A DNA stretch of 64,000 bases from Megalobrama amblycephala. Its lineage: Eukaryota; Chordata; Actinopteri; Cypriniformes; Xenocyprididae. Made by a program: the position numbers and the translations under genes. Below are positions 40,261 through 51,316 of this stretch, piece by piece. The notes under the pieces were generated by a model. The model ran no database searches and was not told the DNA's origin. It saw only the letters and a program-made list of their open reading frames with translations. How positions within the stretch are numbered: the first letter of the stretch is position 1; each line of letters opens with the position of its first letter. The stretch is from assembly GCF_018812025.1 (NCBI RefSeq), contig NC_063066.1, forward strand, positions 1,796,692 to 1,860,691, written 5' to 3'.

Positions 40261-40996
40261 GGTGAACTGTCGCTTGGCGTACATGGTTTGTTCCACATGG
40301 ATAGTTTTGCATTGACTAAATTTAGGAACTAGATGCTTTAAGATGCGTTTGATCAAGTCGTGACGGCTTGAAGGAGTGTAGATGAGACGTAATAGTGAAG
40401 AGGAAGAACATTTGATCTGACAAACTACAATTCTCCAGTGAAGGTGGACTTACACGTTCATATGTTACACTACACTTTAATATTTCTTTTCTGGAATTTG
40501 AACGGATTTGGTAAGAGGGTTAATATTCCTGCTTGTTTTCTCCCTCTGATGTTACATTAAGGGGCGTGGATCCTAACCGCGTTACCTGAACTCTCGCTTC
40601 ATCCCACATTCTGTGACAGGATTTCATGTATATTTATATTTGTTTTGTTTTTTTTTGTATGTATGCAGTTTCTATTGTTCAGGAGAAGATAGATCTTATT
40701 TTTATATGTACATTGTTGCAAATTTTTGTAAGTATTTTATACTTTTTATTATTGTTCTCTGTAAAACGAGAGTATTATGTAAATATAGTTCTCTAGAAAT
40801 GGGCTTGTTTGGTGTGTTTATTCAGTGCTTTATTCATCTCTTGAATGATTTGTGCATTTTAACCTTGAGTTATTGAGTTTTGGTCATTTTAATATATCAA
40901 GGGAAAAACCTCTCTAAGCTCTTGCTGCACCTGCTGACAGATTTGACTATTAGTGATGTAATGTAATATCTGACCCGCCCAATCCATTCATGCTCA

Positions 40997-41077
40997 TATA
41001 AGTGATTAAGGAAGAGCCGGTGTGTGTGGTTTTGACACAGAGAGAGAGAAAAGCATCTGTTCTCATTGTCCCCTGGA
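40997..41077 (+). promoter_or_regulatory. ltc4s: Probable ltc4s core promoter and 5' UTR
   Basis: TATAAG at 40997-41002 stands about 80 bases before the start codon, placing a start of transcription near 41028. The leader is short and GA-rich. This is inferred from motif and spacing. Confidence 0.5.
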
Positions 41078-41138
41078 ATGATGCTGGATCAGGTGGTGCT
41101 GTTAGCAGCGGTCACAGTGCTGGGATTGCTGGAACAAG
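41078..41138 (+). CDS. ltc4s: ltc4s exon 1: helix 1 start
   Basis: Encodes [20 protein letters not shown] and one base of the next codon; donor CAAG/gtaatg. Two ATGs stand in a row; human LTC4S starts MKDEVALLAAV, so the first is slightly longer than the human start. Confidence 0.9.
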
Positions 41139-44100
41139 GTAATGTCTGGAGATGAAGTCAAATCAATGTTTGTCAGTTTGTACTGTCATGGGTTCAGAAA
41201 AACTACAGTATGATGAAACATGCTTGAGCAACATTCTTTCAATAGGACATGTCTAAGAATGGACAATAGTTGTGTTGTTGAATGTGATAGTTGGACTTTA
41301 AACTAGGAATCATGTTACGCCTTGCAAATGGACTGATTAAAAAAAAGTTAGGATACTTGAAATGAGTGAACAAGTGTGAAATGCACTCGAAGTTCTTTTA
41401 AAAACAATACTAAATGGTTAGACGTTTCAAATAAGACTTCTTAAAATTGTTTACTTAAATTTATAGTTCACTTAAAATTAAAAATTTGTCATTTGTTCCA
41501 AACATTTATGACACAAAAGATATTTTGAATAATGTTGAATTCAGTTGGCAAAAATTTCCATTTAAGCTTAAGAACAAAAATCACTCAGGAAAGATTATTT
41601 GTCTCTACAAACAATATCTCTTTGCTTCTCAGGTGAATGTTTTGTTTTAAGAATGACCTATTTTTAAATGAAATAATAACGGGATATTTTGCAATGTGTG
41701 TCAGAAATGCATTTACCTCAAAAATCCGTTTAAAACCGCGTTTATAGAGATGTGGTAAACGTGTTTCCTTCCCTCCAGCATACTTCTCTCTGAAGGTGAT
41801 CTACGCGCGGAGAAAGTACTCGGTTTCGCCGCCCGCCATTACCGGACCGCCGGAGTTCGAGCGGATCTTTCGAGCCCAGTAAGTTCGCATTTACATACCT
41901 GACATGAATGCATCGACGACTTCCCTCCTTTGTCTCATTTGTCTGTCATATTCTTGCTTTGACAGAGCGAACTGTTCGGAGTATTTCCCCATTTTCGTCT
42001 TCTCACTTTGGCTGGCTGGAGTTTTCTTCAGTCAAGGTGAGTTTCTCTGAACTGAACCACCAAGCATTATCATCAGGTGGGCTAATGCCTACTTGTTCTC
42101 AAAGAACAACATATTAATTAATCGTGATAAAATGCAGCTGTAATTTTGTGGTATCAATAAGACTAGCTCAACAAATATCAGATATTTTGAGCTTCTGAAA
42201 ATCAACCCAAGGTAGCTCGCCTGGCCAAGCTAGTTAGGCTGGCATGTTTTGGTGGTTTATCATTGCATTTAGCACAACATTTTCTAGAATTCCACAGAGA
42301 AACGCTGTACTGAACATTTTTTGATTTGTTTACAGTAATTGAGAGCATCAAATTTTTCATTTGAATGAATGAAAATGCTAGGATTTTTGGGCATTTGGTC
42401 TGCTCTGCTGGTTTTAGAGGGGTTTTGGTGCTCTTGACGGATGGTGAGTCTAGAAAACCGCCTTAGAAATATCTACAAAAGGGAACTTTCACTTGTGAGA
42501 AGTGTACAAATAATAACCAAAACAACACGGAAGAGGTAACTATAGATTAAAAAACCAAAAAAAAGTCTATCTAGATTAAACAGATCTCACATTTGACATT
42601 GGCTTATCACATAATCTCAAACCACAAATTTGCATGTAAACAAAAATACTTTGAAAATGTTTTTCAATTATGCAAAACAGTGCAGTCCTGTTGCTGTGTT
42701 GTGCTCTTTAAAAACACCTCAGTTCAGATCTAAACTAATTAAACGGGCCTAAATTAAGGTGGTGCTAGGTTAATTACTATTATACACTATTAAAAATAAA
42801 GGTTCTTGATTGGCCTATGGTTCATTGAAGAACTTTTAACATCCATGGAATCTTTCCATTGCTGTAATAGTGGGGAAAAGGTATGGAAGCTTGTTTCTTT
42901 TCACCATGAACTAATAAATAAAAAAGGTAATTGCAACTTATCACAAAGTTCTGGAAAAAAGTCAGAATTGTGACACATTAAGTCGTGAGATCAACTTTTT
43001 AAAAGAACCGTTATTTTCTTAGTGTGAAAAACATTTTAATAATATAAAGCACCTTTTTATGGAAGCTTGTTTCTGCCACTGAATAAAAAAATATAATTGT
43101 GACTTTATCTCACAATTCTGACTTTTTTTAAAATCAGAATTTCGAGATTTAAACTTGCATTTGCGAATTATAAAGTCAGAATTGCGACATATAAATTTGC
43201 AATTCCGACTGTGATCTCACACAATTCCAACTGTGATCTCATCCAATTCCGACTTGATCTCACGCAATTCCGATTTTCTCACGCAATTGCGACTTTGATC
43301 TCACGCAATTGCGACTTTGATCTTGCTCAATTGCGACTTTGATCTCGCTCAATTGCGACTTGATCTCATCCAATTCTGACTTGATCTCACGCAATTCCGA
43401 CTTTGATCTCATCCAATTCTGACTTGATCTCACGCAATTCCGATTTTCTCACGCAATTGCGACTTTGATCTCATCCAATTCCGACTTGATCTCGCGCAAT
43501 TGCGACTTTGATCTCGCGCAATTGCGACTTTGATCTTGCTCAATTGCGACTTTGATCTCACGCAATTGCGACTTTGATCTTGCTCAATTGCGACTTTGAT
43601 CTCGCTCAATTGCGACTTGATCTCATCCAATTCTGACTTGATCTCACGCAATTCCGATTTTCTCACGCAATTGCGACTTTGATCTCATCCAATTCCGACT
43701 TGATCTCACGCAATTGCGACTTTGATCTCGCGCAATTGCGACTTTGATCTTGCTCAATTGCGACTTTGATCTCACGCAATTGCGACTTTGATCTTGCTCA
43801 ATTGCGACTTTGATCTCGCTCAATTGCGACTTGATCTCATCCAATTCTGACTTGATCTCACGCAATTCCGATTTTCTCGCTCAATTGCGACTTTGATCTC
43901 ATCCAATTCTGACTTGATCTCACGCAATTCCGATTTTCTCACGCAATTGCGACTTTGACCTCGCTCAATTGCGACTTTGATCTCGCTCAATTGCGACTTT
44001 GATCTCGCTCAATTGCGACTTTGATCTCGCTCAATTGCGACTTGATCTCATCCAATTCTGACTTGATCTCACGCAATTCCGATTTTCTCACGCAATTGCG

Positions 44101-47100
44101 ACTTTGATCGACTGTAACAAGCTTTCATACCTTTTTCCCCACTCGGAATTGCGTGAGATCAAAGAAGATATTTTGAGCTTCTGAAAATCAACCCAAGGTA
44201 GCTCGTCTGGCCAAGCTAGTTAGGCTGGCATGTTTTGGTGGTTTATCATTGCATTTAGCACAACATTTTCTAGAATTCCACAGAGAAACGCTGTACTGAA
44301 AATGTTTTGATTTGTTTACAATAATGGACAGCATCTAATTTTTCATTTGAATGAATGAAAATGCTATGATTTTTGGGCATTTGGTCTGCTCTGCTGGTTT
44401 TAGAGGGATTTTGGTGCTCTTGACGGATGGTGAGTCTAGAAAACCGCCTTAGAAATATCTACAAAAGGGAACTTTCACTTGTGAGAAGTGTACAAATAAC
44501 CAAAACAACACAGCAGAGGTAACTATAGATTAAAAAACCAAAAAAGTCTATCTAGATTAAACGGTTATCACATCTGACTGGTTTGTCACCATAATCTGTC
44601 ATCTCACACCACAGAAAATGTTTTTCAGTTATGCAAAACAGTGCAGTCCTGTTGCTGTGTTGTGCTCTTTAAAAACACCTCAGTTCAGATCTAATCTAAT
44701 TAAACGGGCCTTAATTAAGGTGGTGCTAGGTTAATTACTATTATACACTATTAAAAATAAAGGTTCTTGATTGGCATATGGTTCATTGAAGAACCTTTAA
44801 CATCCATGGAATCTTTCCGTTGCTGTAATAGTGGGGAAAAGGTATGGAAGCTTGTTTCTTTTCACCATGAACTAATAAATAAAAAAGGTAATTGCGACTT
44901 ATGTCACAATTCTGACTTTTTTCCGGAATTTTGTGAAATCAAGTCAAAGTTTAGCTACAAAAGTTTAGCTTAGTCATGAGATCAACTTTTTAAAAAAACA
45001 TTTTCTAAGTGTGAAAAACATTTTAATAATCTAAAGCACCTTTTTATGTAAGCTTGTTTCTGCCACTGAATAAAAAATATGATTGTGACCTTTTATCTCA
45101 CAATTCTGACTTTTTTTTTTTAATCAGAATTGCGAGATTTAAATTTGCAATTGTGACTTAGATCTCACGCAATTCCGACTCGATCTCATGCAATTCCAAC
45201 TTGATCTCCCACAATTGCGACTTTCTCACGCAATTCCGACTTGATCTCACGCAATTCCAACTTTGACCTCATGCAATTCCGACTCGATCTCACGCAATTC
45301 CGACTCGATCTCACGCAATTCCGACTCGATCTCATGCAATTCCGACTCGATCTCATGCAATTCCGACTCGATCTCACGCAATTCCGACTCGATCTCACGC
45401 AATTCCGACTCGATCTCACGCAATTCCGACTCGATCTCACGCAATTCCGTCTTATTCCGACTTTGATCTTGTGCAATTCCAACTTTGATCTCACGCAATT
45501 CTGACTTTGATCTCGCGCAATTCCGACTCGATCTCACGCAGTTCCGACTTTGATCTCGCGCAGTTCCGACTCGATCTCACGCAATTCCGAATTGATCTCA
45601 CGCAATTCCGACTCGATCTCACGCAGTTCCGACTTTGATCTCGCGCAGTTCCGACTCGATCTCACGCAATTCCGAATTGATCTCACGCAATTCCGACTCG
45701 ATCTCACGCAGTTCCGACTTTGATCTCGCGCAGTTCCGACTCGATCTCACGCAATTCCGAATTGATCTCACGCAATTCCGACTCGATCTCACGCAGTTCC
45801 GACTTTGATCTCGCGCAGTTCCGACTCGATCTCACGCAATTCCGTCTTATTCCGACTTTGATCTTGTGCAATTCCAACTTTGATCTCACGCAATTCTGAC
45901 TTTGATCTCGCGCAATTCCGACTCGATCTCACGCAGTTCCGACTTTGATCTCGCGCAGTTCCGACTCGATCTCACGCAATTCCGAATTGATCTCACGCAA
46001 TTCCGACTCGATCTCACGCAGTTCCGACTTTGATCTCATGCAATTCCGACTCGATCTCACGCAATTCCGACTCGATCTCACGCAATTCCGACTCGATCTC
46101 ACGCAATTCCGTCTTATTCCGACTTTGATCTTGTGCAATTCCAACTTTGATCTCACGCAATTCTGACTTTGATCTCGCGCAATTCCGACTCGATCTCACG
46201 CAGTTCCGACTTTGATCTCGCGCAGTTCCGACTCGATCTCACGCAATTCCGAATTGATCTCACGCAATTCCGACTCGATCTCACGCAGTTCCGACTTTGA
46301 TCTCGCGCAGTTCCGACTCGATCTCACGCAATTCCGAATTGATCTCACGCAATTCCGACTCGATCTCACGCAGTTCCGACTTTGATCTCGCGCAGTTCCG
46401 ACTCGATCTCACGCAATTCCGAATTGATCTCACGCAATTCCGACTCGATCTCACGCAGTTCCGACTTTGATCTCGCGCAGTTCCGACTCGATCTCACGCA
46501 ATTCCGACTCGATCTCACGCAGTTCCGACTTTGATCTCGCGCAGTTCCGACTCGATCTCGCGCAATTCCGACTTTGATCTCGCGCAGTTCCGACTCGATC
46601 TCACGCAATTCCGACTTTGATCTCGCGCAATTCTGACTCGATCTCACGCAATTCTGACTCGATCTCACGCAATTCCGTCTTATTCCGACTTTGATCTTGT
46701 GCAATTCCAACTTTGATCTCACGCAATTCTGACTTTGATCTCGCGCAATTCCGACTCGATCTCACGCAGTTCCGACTTTGATCTCGCGCAATTCCGACTC
46801 GATCTCGCGCAATTCCGACTTTGATCTCGCGCAGTTCCGACTCGATCTCACGCAATTCCGACTTTGATCTCGCGCAATTCTGACTCGATCTCACGCAATT
46901 CTGACTCGATCTCACGCAATTCTGACTCGATCTCACGCAATTCCGTCTTATTCCGACTTTGATCTTGTGCAATTCCAACTTTGATCTCACGCAATTCTGA
47001 CTTTGATCTCGCGCAATTCCGACTCGATCTCACGCAGTTCCGACTTTGATCTCGCGCAGTTCCGACTCGATCTCACGCAATTCCGAATTGATCTCACGCA

Positions 47101-50100
47101 ATTCCGACTCGATCTCACGCAGTTCCGACTTTGATCTCGCGCAGTTCCGACTCGATCTCACGCAATTCCGAATTGATCTCACGCAATTCCGACTCGATCT
47201 CACGCAGTTCCGACTTTGATCTCGCGCAGTTCCGACTCGATCTCACGCAATTCCGAATTGATCTCACGCAATTCCGACTCGATCTCACGCAGTTCCGACT
47301 TTGATCTCGCGCAGTTCCGACTCGATCTCACGCAATTCCGAATTGATCTCACGCAATTCCGACTCGATCTCACGCAGTTCCGACTCGATCTCGCGCAATT
47401 CCGACTTTGATCTCGCGCAGTTCCGACTCGATCTCACGCAATTCCGAATTGATCTCACGCAATTCCGACTCGATCTCGCGCAGTTCCGACTCGATCTCGC
47501 GCAATTCCGACTTTGATCTCGCGCAGTTCCGACTCGATCTCACGCAATTCCGACTTTGATCTCGCGCAATTCTGACTCGATCTCACGCAATTCTGACTCG
47601 ATCTCACGCAATTCTGACTCGATCTCACGCAATTCCGTCTTATTCCGACTTGATCTCACGCAATTCCGACTTTGATCTCGCGCAGTTCCGACTCGATCTC
47701 ACGCAATTCCGACTTTGATCTCGCGCAATTCTGACTCGATCTCACGCAATTCTGACTCGATCTCACACAATTCCGACTCGATCTCACACAATTCCGTCTT
47801 ATTCCGACTTTGATCTTGTGCAATTCCAACTTTGATCTCACGCAATTCCGACTTTGATCTCGCGCAATTCCGACTCGATCTCACGCAATTCCGACTCGAT
47901 CTCACGCAGTTCCGACTTTGATCTCGCGCAGTTCCGACTCGATCTCACGCAATTCCGAATTGATCTCACGCAATTCCGACTCGATCTCACGCAGTTCCGA
48001 CTTTGATCTCGCGCAGTTCCGACTCGATCTCACGCAATTCCGACTTGATCTCGCGCAGTTCCGACTCGATCTCACGCAATTCCGACTTTGATCTCGCGCA
48101 ATTCCTACTCGATCTCACGCAGTTCCGACTTTGATCTCGCGCAGTTCCGACTCGATCTCACGCCATTCCGAATTGATCTCACGCAATTCCGACTCGATCT
48201 CACGCAGTTCCGACTTTGATCTCGCGCAGTTCCGACTCGATCTCACGCCATTCCGAATTGATCTCACGCAATTCCGACTCGATCTCACGCAATTCCGACT
48301 TTGATCTCGCGCAGTTCCGACTCGATCTCACGCAATTCCGACTTTGATCTCACGCAATTCTGACTCGATCTCACGCAATTCTGACTCGATCTCACGCAAT
48401 TCTGACTCGATCTCACGCAATTCCGTCTTATTCCGACTTGATCTCACGCAATTCCGACTTTGATCTCGCGCAGTTCCGACTCGATCTCACGCAGTTCCGA
48501 CTCGATCTCACGCAATTCCGACTCGATCTCACGCAGTTCCGACTTTGATCTCGCGCAGTTCCGACTCGATCTCACGCAATTCTGACTCGATCTCACGCAA
48601 TTCTGACTCGATCTCACGCAATTCCGTCTTATTCCGACTTGATCTCACGCAATTCCGACTTTGATCTCGCGCAGTTCCGACTCGATCTCACGCAATTCCG
48701 ACTTTGATCTCGCGCAATTCTGACTCGATCTCACGCAATTCTGACTCGATCTCACGCAATTCTGACTCGATCTCACGCAATTCTGACTCGATCTCACGCA
48801 GTTCCGACTCGATCTCACGCAGTTCCGACTCGATCTCACGCAGTTCCGACTCGATCTCACGCAGTTCCGACTCGATCTCGCGCAGTTCCGACTCGATCTC
48901 GCGCAGTTCCGACTCGATCTCATGCAGTTCCGACTCGATCTCACGCAGTTCCGACTCGATCTCACGCAATTCCGACTCGATCTCACGCAGTTCCGACTTT
49001 GATCTCGCGCAGTTCCGACTCGATCTCACACAATTCCGACTTTGATCTCGCGCAGTTCCGACTCGATCTCACGCAATTCCGACTTTGATCTCGCGCAGTT
49101 CCGACTCGATCTCATGCAGTTCCGACTCGATCTCACGCAGTTCCGACTCGATCTCACGCAATTCCGACTCGATCTCACGCAGTTCCGACTTTGATCTCGC
49201 GCAGTTCCGACTCGATCTCACACAATTCCGACTTTGATCTCGCGCAGTTCCGACTCGATCTCACGCAATTCCGACTCGATCTACCGCAATTCTGACTCGA
49301 TCTCACGCAATTCCGTCTTATTCCGACTTGATCTCACGCAATTCCGACTTTGATCTTGCGCGGTTCCGACTTGATCTCACGCAATTCTGACTTATTCCGA
49401 CTTTGATCTTGTGCAATTCCGACTTTGATCTTGTGCAATTCCGACTTTGATCTCACGCAATTCCGACTTTGATCTCGCACAATTCCGACTTGATCTCACG
49501 TAATTCCGACTTGATCTCACGCAATTGCGAGAGGGGAAAAGGTATGAAAGCTTGTTAAAGTCGATCAAAGTTGGAATTGCGTGAGATCAAGTTGGAATTG
49601 CAAATTTATATGTCGCAGTTCTGACTTTATAACTCGCAAATGCAAGTTTAAATCTCGCAATTCTGATTTAAAAAAAAAAAAAAGTCAGAATTGTGAGACA
49701 AAGTTACAATTTTATTTTTATTTTTTAATTCAGTGGCAGAAACAAGCTTCCATAAAAAGGTGCTTTAGATTATTAAAATGTTTTTCACACTAAGAAAATA
49801 ATGGTTCTTTTAAAAATTGTTTACTGAAAGGTTCTTTGAGGAACCAAACATGGTTCTTCTGTGTGATACGAACAAACCCCAAATCCAGCATAAGAAACCT
49901 GATGATTTTCTCTCTCTCCAGCACTGGCAGTGTTCTTCGGGATCCTGTATCTTTACGGCCGGTATCTGTACTTCCACGGCTATGCGGAGTCCTCTCAGGG
50001 CAGGTAAAGCACTGTGTGTGATCAGTTGTGTTGATGTGTGTCCGGTCGTGTCCTCAGCTGTTACTGTGCTCTGGCAGGCTGGAGCCGCTGTACTTCAGTG

Positions 50101-50228
50101 CTAAGATGCAGTGGGTTCTGATCGCTCTGTCCGGGCTGGGCGTCATCTGCACCATCACACAGGCCTATCTGGGGCTGGACCTGCTGCTCTCCTTCACTCA
50201 TGTGCTGGGCCTGACCGAACACACATGA
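41078..50228 (+). CDS. ltc4s: Leukotriene C4 synthase, complete coding region (5 exons)
   Basis: LTC4S is a trimeric MAPEG membrane enzyme that joins glutathione to leukotriene A4 at the nuclear envelope/ER. Exons 41078-41138, 41779-41878, 41966-42036, 49922-50003 and 50078-50228 join in phase to 154 codons plus stop (human 150). Middle exons of 100, 71 and 82 bases fit the conserved MAPEG gene structure. The protein has four hydrophobic helices. Motifs match human LTC4[39 protein letters not shown] and the tyrosine helix YLYFHGY. Equivalents of human catalytic Arg31 and Arg104 are present (Arg32; Arg105, whose codon is split by intron 4). FLAP is the closest alternative, but position in the CANX-MAML1-LTC4S block supports ltc4s. 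Confidence 0.95.
41779..41878 (+). CDS. ltc4s: ltc4s exon 2: Arg32 and GPPEFER loop
   Basis: 100 bases after ccctccag. Encodes [20 protein letters not shown] and [12 protein letters not shown]. The RR pair holds the equivalent of human Arg31; the loop contributes to glutathione binding in the family. Donor A/gtaagt splits a Gln codon. Confidence 0.92.
41966..42036 (+). CDS. ltc4s: ltc4s exon 3: NCSEYFP helix 2
   Basis: 71 bases after tttgacag. Encodes [20 protein letters not shown] and the end FSQ. Asn and Glu here are glutathione contacts in human LTC4S. The intron before it is only 87 bases; the intron after it is 7.9 kb. Confidence 0.9.
42180..45170. repeat. Tandem duplication of about 2 kb in ltc4s intron 3
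   Basis: Unit 1 starts gatattttgagcttctgaaa at 42181 and unit 2 repeats this at 44166 (offset 1985). The shared order includes tagttaggctggcatgtttt, ccgccttagaaatatctaca, acactattaaaaataaaggt and ggaaaaggtatggaagcttg. Divergence is low, with small indels. Each unit ends in a satellite tract, so the satellite and its flank were copied together. Confidence 0.9.
43195..44110. repeat. Satellite block A, 21/22-bp units with a 214-bp higher-order period
   Basis: Units such as GATCTCACGCAATTGCGACTTT and GATCTCATCCAATTCTGACTT variants. The marker CGATTTTCTC recurs at 43441, 43655 and 43869, exactly 214 bases apart twice. Open frames over it are artefacts of repetition. Confidence 0.95.
45160..49530. 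repeat. Satellite block B, CpG-dense 21/22-bp units with an 85-bp higher-order period
   Basis: Units of the form GATCTCACGCAATTCCGACT(C/TT), with cagttccgac and gatctcgcgc variants. The variant gaattgatctc recurs every 85 bases in runs (45589, 45674, 45759; 46251, 46336, 46421; 47085, 47170, 47255, 47340), a 21+22+21+21 period. A longer module marked by gtcttattccg appears at ten sites from 45449 to 49315. Each unit carries three to four CpGs. Long open frames (Arg-Asn-Ser repeats) on both strands are not genes. Confidence 0.96.
49922..50003 (+). CDS. ltc4s: ltc4s exon 4: helix 3 with active-site tyrosines
   Basis: 82 bases after tctctccag. Encodes [20 protein letters not shown] then YAESSQG. 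Tyrosines aligned with human Tyr93 and Tyr97 are kept. Donor CAG/gtaaag. Confidence 0.92.
50078..50228 (+). CDS. ltc4s: ltc4s exon 5: Arg105, helix 4 and stop
   Basis: After ctctggcag. The first base completes AGG for Arg105, the equivalent of the human catalytic Arg104. It then encodes [20 protein letters not shown], a hydrophobic helix, and ends GLTEHT with TGA at 50226-50228. Intron 4 is 74 bases. Confidence 0.92.
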
Positions 50229-50480
50229 GAAACAAGCAGGAGTTCAGGGTTTCCTTCAGAAGTTGTTCAATGATTTACATGCAGTCAGAATTAGTTTATA
50301 TATCATTACATTTATGTATCAAATATAGGATGTTAATTAGAGGACAATCTTTTTGCATCCTAAATACAATTCAACATTTCTTTCTCTTCTTTTTCTTTTT
50401 TTTTGGTATAATTTTACAAAAATTACAATTTAACCAGAAATGACGCACAATAAAAATATTCTGATATTTTTGATAAATAA
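50229..50480 (+). terminator. ltc4s: Probable ltc4s 3' UTR with poly(A) signal
   Basis: AATAAA at 50449-50454 (cgcacaataaaaatattc) stands 221 bases after the stop, with T-rich sequence downstream. The cleavage site is inferred. Confidence 0.5.
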
Positions 50481-50609
50481 AATATTCTGATACTTTCTGA
50501 TATTTAGTATGTTTTCTTTATATATCACGTCTCATATTTAATCTCACTGACACTGTTGTCTAACAAGGTAAACAAGCACTTTAACTTTAGAAATAAATTT
50601 AATTTGGTG

Positions 50610-51240
50610 TAAATTAGATTGCTCCAGACAGCGCAAACGTATCCAAGCCCTCAACTGAAAAATCTAATAAGTACATTTATTAATAGGAAATTTGAAACAA
50701 CTAAAGATGGTGTTAATTTGGCTGCAAACAATCAAATCAATTACATATTTAAAAAAGCAGCACATAGAAGTGAATTGAAAAAGGCAAAACATATACTAAA
50801 AAAAACACCAAAAGATGAAAAACATGACTCAGACTGCAAAACATTAAGGAAACAACTTAGAAAATTATCAAATCCGAAACATGAAGAACCAAACAACACT
50901 GACACAAGAATGAATAGTGTTCAAAACTAAAACAATATAAAGATAGTTGGAGTGAAAAAGCAACACCATTTGGCCAATAATTTACAGGAAATATAACATT
51001 CAATAAACCATAATCAGTTCTGGGATATGTGGAATAATCCGAGCACAACAACACATACCAATACAAGATTTGGACAAAACATTTTGCAAACTTGTATAAA
51101 GAAATCCCACCAACACAACTCAACGACAGTTATAATCTGATCAAACAAAATATACAAACTTATGAAGACACAATTAAAAATAATCAAAATCCACTTGACT
51201 TCCCGATTACACATGAAGAATTGACAATTGGACCCTAATA
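50610..51240 (+). pseudogene. Decayed LINE ORF2 fragment
   Basis: An open frame (50619-50930) encodes a basic segment with CKTLRKQLRKLSNPKHEEPN, then the reading frame breaks. A second frame resumes after about 51050 with WTKHFANLYKEIPPTQLNDS and QNPLDFPITHEEL before a stop. This order is typical of the linker between endonuclease and reverse transcriptase in fish non-LTR retrotransposons. The reverse transcriptase itself is absent, both ends are truncated and at least one frameshift is present. The family name is not determined. Confidence 0.6.
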
Positions 51241-51316
51241 ATTTCAGAGGCGTTTGTGATCATTATTCTGAGGAAGTGATTTAACTGTATTTTAAACAAT
51301 AGAATTATAGACTTCC

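Larger units (their letters stand above)
38590..40910 (+). other. maml1: Probable maml1 3' UTR / 3' flank
   Basis: Non-coding after the maml1 stop. It holds a TTAA-type foldback (39191-39790) and a second inverted pair (39840-40260). The last part (40600-40900) is T-rich and repeat-free and carries a Pumilio-type TGTAAATA at 40778-40785. No AATAAA stands clearly near the end; an AATATA occurs at 40891-40896. The 3' end is therefore uncertain. Confidence 0.4.
42788..49865. mobile_element. Palindromic DNA element whose centre became a satellite
   Basis: Left arm (43005-43200): agaaccgttattttcttagt, aaaaacattttaataatata, aagcttgtttctgccactga. Right arm (49590-49818) is its inverse: tcagtggcagaaacaagctt, attattaaaatgtttttcac, aaaataatggttctttt. 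Beyond these lie ATAAAGGTTCTTGATTGG on the left (42792) and AAGGTTCTTTGAGGAACC on the right (49828), a second layer. The right end is only about 55 bases from the exon 4 acceptor. Confidence 0.75.

Noticed and set aside
45186..49045. Many long open frames on both strands with repeating Arg-Ser-Asn-Cys or Ser-Asp-Ser-Ile-Ser sequence
   Set aside because: They coincide with the 21-bp satellite, whose units are free of stops in several frames. No start context, splice pattern or known domain supports a protein.
43195..49530. CRISPR-like array of regular short repeats
   Set aside because: Repeats are directly adjacent without unique spacers, and the genome is a vertebrate. It is a satellite.
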